Positions 1 to 8,253 of a stretch of DNA of 64,000 bases are shown piece after piece. The notes beneath the pieces were generated by a model. It saw nothing but the letters and a program-made list of their open reading frames with translations, searched no databases and was not told the origin of the DNA. The translations under genes were made by a program, and so were the position numbers. Origin of the DNA: an uncultured Gardnerella sp. (GTDB lineage: Bacteria > Actinomycetota > Actinomycetes > Actinomycetales > Bifidobacteriaceae); contig CAMUFL010000003.1 of the NCBI GenBank assembly GCA_947088155.1, positions 1-64,000 of the forward strand, given 5' to 3'. The first letter of the stretch is position 1. Each line of letters opens with the position of its first letter.

Positions 1-445
1 CCCGCTTAAAGGCTTTCAGTCGGTTTTCTTTTAATCCCTTACTGAACACTCCTTTTGCACCCACCTTGTGAAGTGGGAAATTGAAGTCATAAAACAAAAA
101 TAAGGTAAGATTTCACATATAAGGTGTGGTCGTATCTTATTTTTTGGTCTATAACCCAATAATTGAGAAAAATGAGCAATCGTAATAGAGGATAGTCTGC
201 ATATTTTCATGTGAATTTTATCTTTAAAATCATACATAATTCGCGATAATTACATGAATGCCAGGATGAAAGTTGGTGGAAATATCTGGTATATAGGTGT
301 TATAACATTTTCGTTACAGTGTATTAACAAGACATCATAAATGCTTTACAATTATGGTGAGAGTTGAGAATGCAACATTCGTTTATGATGTTGCGGATTT
401 AGCTCTATAAGAGGTTTTTTACCTGAAAGAGAAGAGATGATTATT
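1..445. other. Intergenic stretch, no supported gene
   Basis: AT-rich sequence. A 68-codon open frame exists on the minus strand (31-237), but it has no convincing ribosome-binding site or recognisable motif, and I do not believe it. The stretch presumably holds the promoter of the small peptide gene that follows. I see no clear -35/-10 pair. Confidence 0.4.
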
Positions 446-529
446 ATGAAGGAGCTAACGCTAGAAGAATCTCGTTCGATTAGAGCTGGATGGATGTGCG
501 TTGTCTGGGGTTTCATCTGCTGGGGATGA
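446..529 (+). CDS. Putative bacteriocin-like precursor peptide, 27 aa
   Basis: Short frame translating to a leader MKELTLEESRSIRAG followed by a 12-residue core with three Trp and two Cys. Acidic leaders rich in E/L/S that end in G-G or A-G are typical of peptides cut by C39 peptidases, and a C39 fragment with its Asp-Cys-Gly motif lies 214 bp downstream. The inference is a precursor exported and trimmed after the Ala-Gly, with the two cysteines possibly forming a disulfide. An in-frame ATG at 437 could add three residues. A 12-bp hairpin (692-718) separates it from the exporter remnant, which would let the precursor be made in excess. No family is recognised; identification rests on leader shape and context. 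Confidence 0.55.
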   Translation: MKELTLEESRSIRAGWMCVVWGFICWG

Positions 530-691
530 TTCTCTAGTTCTGCATATGATTATATTACCAGATTTCATTACAACAGTATATCAGGTTAGTCTCATTATAG
601 TGTTCTAATTGTAATCTATTTGCGTAATTTAGTATTTGAGAAAATTGATTTGATTGTATGATGCTTTTTAACATTTGTGATTAAATCTGTA

Positions 692-718
692 GCGTGGAGG
701 CTATGATAGCCTCCACGC
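692..718 (+). terminator. Strong hairpin between precursor peptide and exporter remnant
   Basis: A perfect 12-bp stem (GCGTGGAGGCTA at 692-703 pairing with 707-718) with a 3-nt loop. There is no long T-run after it, so it may be an attenuator or an RNA-stabilising structure rather than a full intrinsic terminator. Confidence 0.6.
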
Positions 719-743
719 CTTGAAACTTTGAGGAGCTCAATAG

Positions 744-1045
744 ATGGTGGCTTATCCTTACAATATGCAAAATTTGGCTTCAGATTGCGGTATTGCAGTT
801 ATCAAATCATTGCTAGAAAATTATCATAGATTTAATGAAAGAAGTTTTAAATCGGTTGTTTCTAGTTTAGATATTGAGCAAGGTTTATCTTTGTTTAATA
901 TTGAAGATGTTTTGAAACAATGAAGATTTTTATAGACAAAGTCTTGGAGTTAAAAAAGACTGCGATGATTTTTATTGTTACTCATGATGCAATGTTCGAT
1001 AAAATTGCTGATGAAACAATAGATTTGGATGTGATTAAGAAATGA
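744..1045 (+). pseudogene. Remnant of C39-peptidase ABC exporter (internal deletion)
   Basis: Two overlapping fragments. The first (744-923, 59 aa, Shine-Dalgarno GAGGAG at 731-736) carries ASDCGIAVIKSLL, the catalytic-Cys motif of C39 bacteriocin-processing peptidases, and stops about halfway through that domain. The second (920-1045, 41 aa) contains FIVTHDAMFDKIADETIDLD, which matches the H-loop and C-terminal end of an ABC ATPase. A normal exporter of this class is about 700 aa, so the membrane domain and most of the ATPase are missing. Inference: a large internal deletion with a frame change left a non-functional exporter. The second fragment overlaps the next gene by ATGA, as an intact operon would. 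Confidence 0.7.
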
Positions 1046-1434
1046 AAAGCAAAAAATGGATATTTGCAGCTACCATAGTAATCCTAGGTCTTATCAGTCT
1101 GCTGTATGTAGGGTATAAGACAAATAATGTTCGTTTTGGTATGGTTCGTGATGATTTGCCAACACTAGTTTCAGGAGATTATAAAAATAACGATAACTTA
1201 TCGTTAAAGCCAGGAGTGTATGCTATTTATGCAAAGAGAGGCAAAGGAGAGATACGCTTTGCTGGAAAGCTGTACAAGCTTGATGATGCTCTTTTTGTGC
1301 GTGCTCAGAAACAGCCAGGAAATGTTAAAAATGCTGTTATCTACGAAGAGAGTCCTAAAATTTTTATTGGTGAAGATAGTAAGATTTCTGTAAAAGGAGA
1401 TCGGAAATTTTTAGTTTCATTTGTTAAGAGGTAA
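1042..1434 (+). CDS. Membrane-anchored protein of unknown function, 130 aa
   Basis: One N-terminal hydrophobic segment (residues about 7-25, IFAATIVILGLISLLYVGY) follows a Lys-rich start. The remaining ~100 residues are polar and probably lie outside the cell. I recognise no family. It is translationally coupled to the exporter remnant upstream (ATGA) and followed after 4 bp by an ABC ATPase, so it belongs to the bacteriocin-type operon. Immunity or an accessory role for the transporter is a guess from position only. Confidence 0.7.
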   Translation: MKSKKWIFAATIVILGLISLLYVGYKTNNVRFGMVRDDLPTLVSGDYKNNDNLSLKPGVYAIYAKRGKGEIRFAGKLYKLDDALFVRAQKQPGNVKNAVIYEESPKIFIGEDSKISVKGDRKFLVSFVKR

Positions 1435-1438
1435 TCTT

Positions 1439-2311
1439 ATGAAGATATCTCATTTGAAAAAATCATATGGGGGAAAAGTCGTTTTAGATGACATTTCTTT
1501 GGAAAGCAGTGCTGGGCAAATTATTGCGTTAGTAGGCAATAATGGTTCAGGAAAAACCACGTTAATGAAGTGCATTGCAAATTTGATAGTTGATTATCAA
1601 GGCAATATTGAATTGGACGGTTCACTTTCATTTGCTATTGAGAATCCATCTTTTTATGACGAATTTTCTGTACAGGATAATCTTAGAGTGTTTGCTGCTT
1701 TGATGGGGAGAAAAGACTTTAATTGTGATAAATTATTGCATCAGGTGAGTCTCGACGAAGCAAAAAATAAAAAGTTTAAACAATTGTCGCTAGGTATGAA
1801 GCAAAAATTAAATATTGCTAGAATATTGCTCTCAAATAGTGAAATTATTCTTCTTGATGAACCTTTCAATGGATTAGATGTTCTTACTATAAAGCAGTTA
1901 AAAGACACTATCTTGTCATTGCGCTCACAAGGTAAAAGCCTTGTAATTTCAAGTCATATATTAGATGAGTTAGGTGAAATTGCTGATATTGTATGGTATT
2001 TAAAAAAAGGGAAAATTCAAAAAATTGTTAATTTTAATGATAATCTAAGAATTTATAATGTGATTGTTGTAAATGATGTGGATATTAGTGAATTGCTTTC
2101 TAACAGATATGAGGTTTTTTGTCGTAGCAAAGATAACAAAGAATCAACTTTTAGAATTAAATTGCCTAGAGAGGATATTGTCAAGGTTCTTAAATTGCTG
2201 ATTGAGCATGGGGTACAAATCGTGGAATACAGTGATATTACGCATGATATTAAAGCTTTTATGTTGGAGGAAGATGATAATGAAGTACTATATAAAATCA
2301 GAAATTATTAA
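1439..2311 (+). CDS. ABC transporter ATP-binding protein (bacteriocin/antibiotic type)
   Basis: 290 aa. Walker A GNNGSGKTT (residues about 33-41), a signature-like LSLGMKQKL, Walker B IILLDEP with FNGLD, and an H-loop in SSHILDEL. It resembles the ATPases paired with a separate permease for bacteriocin or antibiotic export or self-immunity (BcrA/CcmA-like). The start at 1439 was chosen because AAGAGGT at 1427-1433 lies just upstream; a longer frame begins at 1421 but lacks a site. The C-terminal ~80 residues after the nucleotide-binding domain are a variable extension common in this group. Its stop overlaps the permease start by 32 bp, which indicates translational coupling. Confidence 0.88.
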   Translation: MKISHLKKSYGGKVVLDDISLESSAGQIIALVGNNGSGKTTLMKCIANLIVDYQGNIELDGSLSFAIENPSFYDEFSVQDNLRVFAALMGRKDFNCDKLLHQVSLDEAKNKKFKQLSLGMKQKLNIARILLSNSEIILLDEPFNGLDVLTIKQLKDTILSLRSQGKSLVISSHILDELGEIADIVWYLKKGKIQKIVNFNDNLRIYNVIVVNDVDISELLSNRYEVFCRSKDNKESTFRIKLPREDIVKVLKLLIEHGVQIVEYSDITHDIKAFMLEEDDNEVLYKIRNY

Positions 2312-2930
2312 GTTTAGTCATCAGAAGCTTTTCTTATTGTCTTTTGTTTTGTATTTGGCATGTTGCGTGTTTATAGTATTTCAAGCTAAAAGAGGTGCAT
2401 TTTTATCACAATATAAATTCTTTTCAACGATAACTATACTATTTTTAAGCCTATATCAGATATTATCAATTGGTGAATGGCAAGAGAAGAAAATTATTCA
2501 TCATTATCTAGAGTATATTCCTAATAGGATTAAATTATTGTGTTTTATATATGGTGAATACGTAAGCATTTATCTAGTCGTAAATTTGGTATTTTTGTCA
2601 CTAAAATACTCGTCTCTGAGAATAGTTATGCATCAACTGCTCGTATATCCGATAATTTTCCTTTTGTATATTGCTATAAATATGAATCTGTTGATATATT
2701 TTGAAAAAGTTGGTGTTACAATGATTCTTTCCTTTATATTATTATGGATATTGCCGAATTTGATAAACATAATATTGTCTCAAACATCCGTGTATTCTTT
2801 TCAGATATTTTATTATTTATCACCAGACTCGTTCACCGCTCTTACGTCTGCAACTTGTATTATTGCTCTAATGTATATTGTTATGTTTTTCCTATTGTCG
2901 TTATTACAATTTACGAAAAAGGAGTACTGA
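2280..2930 (+). CDS. ABC transporter permease, 216 aa
   Basis: A very hydrophobic protein with about six membrane segments (for example LFLLSFVLYLACCVFIVF near the N-terminus and IIALMYIVMFFLLSLL near the C-terminus). It is the partner of the ATPase whose 3' end it overlaps. The start at 2280 is set by GGAGG at 2266-2270; frames from 2202 or 2274 are longer but badly spaced. Sequence similarity is too low by eye to name a subfamily. From context it exports, or gives immunity to, the small peptide encoded upstream. Confidence 0.8.
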   Translation: MKYYIKSEIIKFSHQKLFLLSFVLYLACCVFIVFQAKRGAFLSQYKFFSTITILFLSLYQILSIGEWQEKKIIHHYLEYIPNRIKLLCFIYGEYVSIYLVVNLVFLSLKYSSLRIVMHQLLVYPIIFLLYIAINMNLLIYFEKVGVTMILSFILLWILPNLINIILSQTSVYSFQIFYYLSPDSFTALTSATCIIALMYIVMFFLLSLLQFTKKEY

Positions 2931-2933
2931 GTT

Positions 2934-3296
2934 ATGAAAAGTGTAGTATCTCGTATACTTCCAGCTATTGTCATAATGTTATTCGTTGGTTTTATTGCAT
3001 ATATTCATTTGAGTGGCTTAAGACCCTCATTTTCAGTATTACAGGAGAATAATATCTCAAATCTTAAAACTGGAGAAGTGCTCTATTTTGGTAGTTCAGG
3101 CTGTGGAGCATGTCAGGAATTCAATAAAGTTCTAAAAGAATATCAAGATGAAACGCATGCTAAAATTTATTATTGGGATGCCACAGACACGAAAATTGTG
3201 AGAAAGGCAGCTGAAATAAAGATTTACAAAGCAAATTGGCGCATTTGGTTTATTAATTATCTATCCCAGCCCCATATAAAAGTAACTCTCATTTAA
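2934..3296 (+). CDS. Thioredoxin-like accessory protein with CGAC motif, C-terminally altered
   Basis: 120 aa. An N-terminal membrane anchor (residues about 7-27) is followed by a thioredoxin-type segment with YFGSSGCGACQEF, whose active-site Cys pair is C-G-A-C (residues about 57-60), and a strand IYYWDATD. This matches bacteriocin-accessory thiol oxidoreductases that handle disulfides of exported peptides. The fold should continue with a cis-Pro loop and a further sheet. Instead, after about residue 97, the frame runs into NWRIWFINYLSQPHIKVTLI and stops, so the C-terminal third looks lost through a frameshift or junction. It is probably non-functional or reduced. It follows the permease by 3 bp. 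Confidence 0.7.
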   Translation: MKSVVSRILPAIVIMLFVGFIAYIHLSGLRPSFSVLQENNISNLKTGEVLYFGSSGCGACQEFNKVLKEYQDETHAKIYYWDATDTKIVRKAAEIKIYKANWRIWFINYLSQPHIKVTLI

Positions 3297-3514
3297 ATCT
3301 CATCATATTTCTTTTTTAATTTATCCATATTATCAAGGTCAATCCACTCCTCGCTAAAACCACAGGCAGTGCAAATATACCTATCAACAGGTACTGCCGA
3401 CATAATTGTATGGCCAGTCATAATATTATTTCCAGTCCCATAAACCCCAGCAGATCCAGGCACAAATATAATTTCACTTCCCCCACACTTTGGGCATTTT
3501 TTCGTATTTTTCAT
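3293..3514 (-). CDS. Small zinc-ribbon protein, 73 aa
   Basis: Two CxxC knuckles (CPKCGG at residues 7-12 and CTACGF at about 49-54) form a classic zinc ribbon. A Gly-rich spacer separates them and a Lys-rich helix follows. A strong ribosome-binding site (AAGGAGGA) precedes the ATG. The gene stands alone, convergent with the thioredoxin-like gene, and their 3' ends overlap by 4 bp. Small proteins of this type are usually annotated hypothetical; I assign no function. Confidence 0.75.
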   Translation of the reverse strand: MKNTKKCPKCGGSEIIFVPGSAGVYGTGNNIMTGHTIMSAVPVDRYICTACGFSEEWIDLDNMDKLKKKYDEI

Positions 3515-3953
3515 AAATCCTCCTTTTTAATCTAATAATGTTCTTTTTATTGTTTTGAAAAATTGCATAAAAATAGAAAGGAACACATACCTATCTATCA
3601 GGTATATATTTCTGCCAATTAAAAATTCTACGTGAAAAGAGACAGAACTATGCTGCCTGTCTGTCAAGGATTTTGTCAGTTTTTTCATGGCTTGTCAACC
3701 TTTTATGCTGATTTTTCTTGTGATAATTATACAAGAAAAATCTATATTGACTAGCCTCTATATATTGTATATCCGTGGGTTTAACAATCTAACTTCTTAC
3801 TTATTGAATGCGATGTTAGCATAAAAAGGATTGCATATCAGTTTTTTGTCTCAATGAATTTGTTCGTACGTTGATTCTATTAAATACGTACGCTGATTCT
3901 ATTAAAATAATTCCATAATCTGTACGCACTTTTAATGAGGAGAGTGTTTAGTT
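3515..3953. other. Intergenic region with hairpin and tandem direct repeat
   Basis: No gene seen. It holds a 12-bp inverted repeat (3710-3721 with 3731-3742, GATTTTTCTTGT and its complement) and two 20-bp direct copies (3865-3884 and 3887-3906, one mismatch) ending about 50 bp before the next coding region. The direct copies could be an operator. Confidence 0.5.
3865..3906. repeat. Tandem direct repeat, 22-bp period
   Basis: Two copies of a 20-bp unit beginning CGTACG and ending GATTCTATTAAA, with a C/T difference at position 7 and a 2-bp gap. One-and-a-bit helical turns apart and close to a start codon, it could bind a regulator. No protein is known to me. Confidence 0.6.
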
Positions 3954-4661
3954 ATGGGATATTCAGTTACACAACGCATTAAAAGTATTAAACAACCTTA
4001 TGGTGGATATTTGCCACGAAAAGATTTTGTTGAAGAATCATTAGGCGAAGGAATAGAAGACTTATACGATAAAGAGAACATTCACCCAAGTCGAGTTGGT
4101 ACAGTAGTTGACTACATGACTCGTTTAATGTCTGGATCGAGCGCAATAGACGCGTTTAAAATTTCCTTACTGGGCGCAATGATTATAAACGAACACGATA
4201 ATGCATCGAAACTTATGTCCGACATTAAAGGACTTGGAGATGAAGATATAGTTAACGCCGTCAAACTTGTTGGATTCGACGTATGCTATAGATAGTCCTA
4301 TTGGCTACAGGCCTTTTGACGAAATCAATCCCGATGAGCACACAATCCAGAACATCAGAGTTATGGTTCAGCGCTCGCTTCATTTTCTTGAGTGTTATGG
4401 CCCGAAGGTGCTTGATGGTTTTACGCTAGAGGGCGGTTACACTGATACGGTAAGTGCTGGCGATGGTGATTTTATAATAGCAGATACTTTGTGGGGGATT
4501 TTAAAGTTTCTAAAGAAAAGTTGGATAAGGATCAGACTCTTCAACTGCTTATGTATTGGCGTATGGGTTTGCATTCTATTCATCCAGAGTTTCAGAATAT
4601 ATCGTTAAAAAGTTTAGCTCACTGCGGCTTTAAGCTGGTTGATTCAGAAAGTAGTACGTAG
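3954..4661 (+). pseudogene. Frameshifted nuclease-like gene (PD-(D/E)xK-type motif)
   Basis: Three consecutive frames read as one protein of about 235 residues. Frame 1 runs 3954 to about 4290 and ends GFDVCYR. Frame 2 then carries IGYRPFDEINPDEHTIQNI through GDGDFIIADTLW. Frame 3, from about 4496, gives DFKVSKEKLDKDQTLQLLMYW and stops at 4661. The second break lies in a G-run (TGGGGGA) that looks two bases too long. The D...D-x-K arrangement (GDGDFIIAD then DFK) is what PD-(D/E)xK nucleases show; that assignment is my inference. I recall hypothetical proteins with this LWDFKVSK pattern but no characterised member. Two independent breaks argue for real decay. Confidence 0.65.
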
Positions 4662-4669
4662 CAATCGTC

Positions 4670-4717
4670 AAACACCGTTACTTTCTCAGATAGTTGACTG
4701 AGAAAGTAACGGTGTTT
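4670..4717. terminator. Perfect 20-bp inverted repeat
   Basis: Arms 4670-4689 and 4698-4717 are fully complementary (AAACACCGTTACTTTCTCAG and its complement) with an 8-nt loop. It lies just after the pseudogene stop. A long T-run is absent, so it may be a terminator relic or the end of a mobile unit. Confidence 0.65.
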
Positions 4718-4853
4718 GGTCTGTGGATTGCAATACAGAATATCCAGGCGTAACTTTATACACTTTTTGCTTACCTACACACACAAACATTTTTCCAGGC
4801 AATTGTGGATAAAAGTTGCCAGAAGATTCTGTTACATAAGCAGGTAGCCCAAA

Positions 4854-7043
4854 TTAATTTAATGAATTACGCTTGCACTGAGCCTCTAATAACGCTTTTT
4901 CTAATTCCATATCGACAGCAAAAATGTAGAGTCCATTAACTCCGCGTTTAAGCAGCACATTAAGCTCATTTCTAAGATTATCAATTGAATAATCTAGCGC
5001 AATTTTCTTATTTGCTGATAAATCTTTAATGTGCCTCTTATTAGTTGCTTTATCGTTTCGACTATTTTCTGGGCAAAAAACAACTTTACCATTACGATAT
5101 TGCACTGATGGACCAATTATTACACCAGCATAATTTAAATCAAATCCTTGAATAGTAAATGTAGATCCAATCTCATTTATAGTATGAGACTGTTCTGCCC
5201 ATGATTTTTTTGATTCTTTTATTGAACGCGAATGCTTCGCGTGGTTTTGCGATGACAATTGATAATTCCAAGGATGGCTAAAAACCTTACCTTCTTTTTC
5301 CAAAATTTCCAACTCGTAACTACTAGCATTAGCATATTGACCAAGTCCAATATGCCATTTTCCATTGTTATCGCAATACAAATCTACATTCCAAGTACCA
5401 TTTACCGAATTAGGATTATTCTTATTGCTCTTATACTTCCAATCGTATGTTGCAACAAGACGTGATAATCCGTGTCCATCACACCCCGAAGCTTTTTCTT
5501 CAGATTTAGACTTAATAGCATTAAATAGCTTAATGGGCGAATCAAATACTTTGAAATCAAAAGGTTTATTGTCAGTATTTGAATCTTCTTTTTTTGTTTC
5601 ATAATTACGACATACTGGAAGAGTATCAATACAACCATTGTATACAAAATTTTTAATCCATTCGAGAACATTTTCATTAGCTCTCATACGCATCTGATTT
5701 TCAAGAATGAAACGACAGACACTCACACTTATTGAATCATTTAATAATAATTCTCCACAATCATCATCATTATTTTTGAAAGAATTCTTATCCTTGTAAT
5801 CTGTTCCCAATAATTTTTTTAAATCTTCGGAATTCCAACGCTGGTTGCTTTGTAAAATTTGATTAGGATCAAAAGCTGCAATAACAACTCGAGACCTACA
5901 TAAAATATCAGACAACATATTTGAACCAGAGTAAGCCTGATTAGCTTGTGTATTCAGCAAATGAGCCTCATCAATAAGAGCTACATCACAGCAACGTTTT
6001 GGTCTGTCAATAATGCCACGTCCTTGTTCTGTTTGTTCGCTAAAACGATTAATAAACTGGGAAGGCAGCATAACAAGTTCATCATTATTTTTTTGTAAAC
6101 GTAATTTTGTTGCTATTTGATTGTATACATTCACTTGTTCTTTATGATTTACAATTATGCAAGCAGTTTTCCTACTATTAATAGTTGAAAATTGCTTATA
6201 TTCATAATCATAATCTTCTTCGTCGTTTCTTTCTTCAATATCCTCATAATTGTATTGGAGTGATTGGTTTTTTATTTTGCTTAGCTTGTTACAAATTTTA
6301 TAGAACAAATCACTAAGTAAAACTGTTTTTCCGGTACCAGCATCACCCTCTAATAAAATAAGCGTAGATGAATCAGAGTTACACTTATTTTTTGATTGTA
6401 GAGCTTCATTAACTATATCTATAACTTTGCTTTCAATACTCTTCTGTTCAGTAGTCAATTTATGAAACGGCGACGCTTTAAATAAAGCTGAGTCGCGAAT
6501 AATTCCTTCTTCTGGGAATAAATCTGGATCCATGTCATGAAGCTGAACCCATATTCCAGAAAAAATACGTTCAAACTCTTCTTCAGGATAATATTCACCC
6601 TGAGGATTGGTTCTACGATTAGTAACTTCATTAATTGAATCGACGCTTAACAAGTACTGCATAAAGCGATTTTCAACATCTAGAGTAAGTGATTTATTAA
6701 AATGCTCATTAGCAATAATATACTGTTTTACTTTACCTTCAGACAGTTTCTCCCAATCATCTCTGATTTTAGTATCAGCATTCAGATGCTGTTTTGTTCT
6801 CTCCTCAATATTGTTAGTTTCACCAACATAGACTGTATATTTCTCGTATTCTTTTTTATGAACAATATAAACAGTTGGAAATTTCAGCAAGTAATGCTTC
6901 AAAACCTGAATAGTTTGGTTATCAAGATCACTTCTTTTATACTTTAGATTTTCATTAATGCTATGCTCTAGTTCATTATCTTTGAAAACCTTATAAGGTA
7001 AATCAACAATTATGGACTTAGGTGGAACAATAGCTTTCATCAT
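4854..7043 (-). CDS. GIY-YIG nuclease domain fused to DUF2075 (Schlafen-like) ATPase
   Basis: 729 aa. An N-terminal GIY-YIG module (residues about 58-90, VYIVHKKEYEKYTVYVGETN then ERTKQH) is followed by a P-loop helicase-like ATPase of the DUF2075/COG3410 type. That ATPase has Walker A EGDAGTGKT (about 232-240), Walker B ALIDEAHLL (about 354-362), an arginine-rich NQMRMRANENVLEWI segment, and the late motif FTIQGFDLNYAGVIIGP. The reaction is not established; proteins of this architecture recur next to restriction and other defence genes. Inference: a nucleic-acid-cleaving, ATP-driven defence factor. Two adjacent Met codons can start it, with no strong ribosome-binding site. Its neighbours are a broken membrane gene and a KAP ATPase, followed by CRISPR-Cas. 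Confidence 0.82.
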   Translation of the reverse strand: MMKAIVPPKSIIVDLPYKVFKDNELEHSINENLKYKRSDLDNQTIQVLKHYLLKFPTVYIVHKKEYEKYTVYVGETNNIEERTKQHLNADTKIRDDWEKLSEGKVKQYIIANEHFNKSLTLDVENRFMQYLLSVDSINEVTNRRTNPQGEYYPEEEFERIFSGIWVQLHDMDPDLFPEEGIIRDSALFKASPFHKLTTEQKSIESKVIDIVNEALQSKNKCNSDSSTLILLEGDAGTGKTVLLSDLFYKICNKLSKIKNQSLQYNYEDIEERNDEEDYDYEYKQFSTINSRKTACIIVNHKEQVNVYNQIATKLRLQKNNDELVMLPSQFINRFSEQTEQGRGIIDRPKRCCDVALIDEAHLLNTQANQAYSGSNMLSDILCRSRVVIAAFDPNQILQSNQRWNSEDLKKLLGTDYKDKNSFKNNDDDCGELLLNDSISVSVCRFILENQMRMRANENVLEWIKNFVYNGCIDTLPVCRNYETKKEDSNTDNKPFDFKVFDSPIKLFNAIKSKSEEKASGCDGHGLSRLVATYDWKYKSNKNNPNSVNGTWNVDLYCDNNGKWHIGLGQYANASSYELEILEKEGKVFSHPWNYQLSSQNHAKHSRSIKESKKSWAEQSHTINEIGSTFTIQGFDLNYAGVIIGPSVQYRNGKVVFCPENSRNDKATNKRHIKDLSANKKIALDYSIDNLRNELNVLLKRGVNGLYIFAVDMELEKALLEAQCKRNSLN

Positions 7044-7181
7044 GATTCAATGATAGCTATTTGACAAGAAATATTCCATTAATAAAAAAAACTACTAAGA
7101 GTGGCAAATTTACAAATGTTTTTTCGAATTGAATACTTTTATTTTAGCAGTATGAATTTTTGACTATAAAATTTAATTGTC

Positions 7182-7219
7182 GTATCAAAACTGTTTCCTT
7201 AACGCAACAATTTTAACAA
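7182..7219. repeat. Direct repeat copy 1 (gene-tail duplicate)
   Basis: A 38-bp stretch beginning GTATCAAAACTGTTTCC recurs at 10616-10653 with about five differences, same orientation. Copy 1 is the 3' end of the broken membrane gene. Confidence 0.65.
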
Positions 7220-7799
7220 TAGTATTTTTCTTGTCTTTTAACACTGCACTCTTTATCCATCTTGGACATTTGCATTTATTACTAGCAATATTGAGTTTAT
7301 GTTTATCTTTTATAAAATGAGGATTGATTTGAATAAAGTTGTCACCTCTTGGGCTAGTTGGAATTATTAAAGTCCAAAAATACATTCCTGAAATATTTGA
7401 GTATTGAAGAAGAAAACAATATTCATGAACAGTTAAACAATCATCTGGGATATATTGAATATCTTCTTTTTGGTTTTTAATTAAATTGGGTAAACTATCA
7501 ATATGCTTTAATTGGATGTAATCAAAGTTATTATCTAGAGAAAAATCTATTTTAAATAGCTGAATATCGGTTGCAGATTCCAGTCCTATATTTCACACAT
7601 ACTGATTGTCTAGATTAAATTCAACATATGGAATTTTACTACTTTTAGATAATAAATATTGTTTTATTCTATCTAAACCCAAAAAACACAAAATAAAAGA
7701 CATTAACGCAACGAATATATAGGATACTGCTGAAGAAATAACATTATTTACTAAATTATCTAAGTTAACATTAATACATAATGACTGAATACTATTCAA
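7185..7799 (-). pseudogene. Membrane-anchored gene interrupted by in-frame TGA
   Basis: A single reading frame from 7799 (TTG start) to 7185, about 204 codons, broken only by a TGA at 7593-7595. The N-terminal part has one membrane segment (AVSYIFVALMSFILCFLGL). After the stop the same frame continues without interruption (NIGLESATDIQLFKIDF and onward) to the tail KIVALRKQF. Both pieces therefore belong to one ~204-residue gene. Readthrough or a recent nonsense mutation would explain it. I recognise no family. Its last codons are duplicated near 10.63 kb, downstream of the KAP gene. Confidence 0.6.
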
Positions 7800-8253
7800 A
7801 ATATTCTCTCAATTCTTTAAAGTCTCATTTTATTTATATTACAATCTAAAATATTGATATTGCAATGAAGGCTGTAAAAGTACTTGATTAAGTTACGTAA
7901 ACTATAAACCTATTGCTTTTATCATAGGAAAGATAGAAGTATTATAATATCGAAATGAATGGCGGTTAATATCTTCTGAACTCACATAGAAGAATCTGGA
8001 ACGTCACTTTCTTCTTTTTATTGGCAGTATTGTAAAGCCATAACATAACACCCTTTATTTATTGATTTTCAATCCGCAATGCTATATCTTCCAGTTTGCG
8101 TTTTAAGGATAGCATTTTCAAAATCTTTGGCTTGTAGCTCAATTTTTGGAATACGTAATATGCAAGGATTAGATAAAGGAATAATTTGCATAAATAATTA
8201 GAATATAAATTATTATACGAAATACTGCAATTGCAAAAGTAAGGAGAAGGCAT
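7800..8253. other. Intergenic region upstream of the KAP gene
   Basis: AT-rich with no supported gene. A 64-codon minus-strand frame (8059-8253) exactly opposes the KAP ribosome-binding site and has no motif. The region probably contains divergent promoters for the membrane gene and the KAP gene. Confidence 0.45.

Noticed and set aside
31..237. 68-codon minus-strand frame at the window edge
   Set aside because: No motif, no ribosome-binding site, atypical composition.
8059..8253. 64-codon minus-strand frame opposite the KAP start
   Set aside because: It exactly opposes the KAP ribosome-binding site and has no motif.
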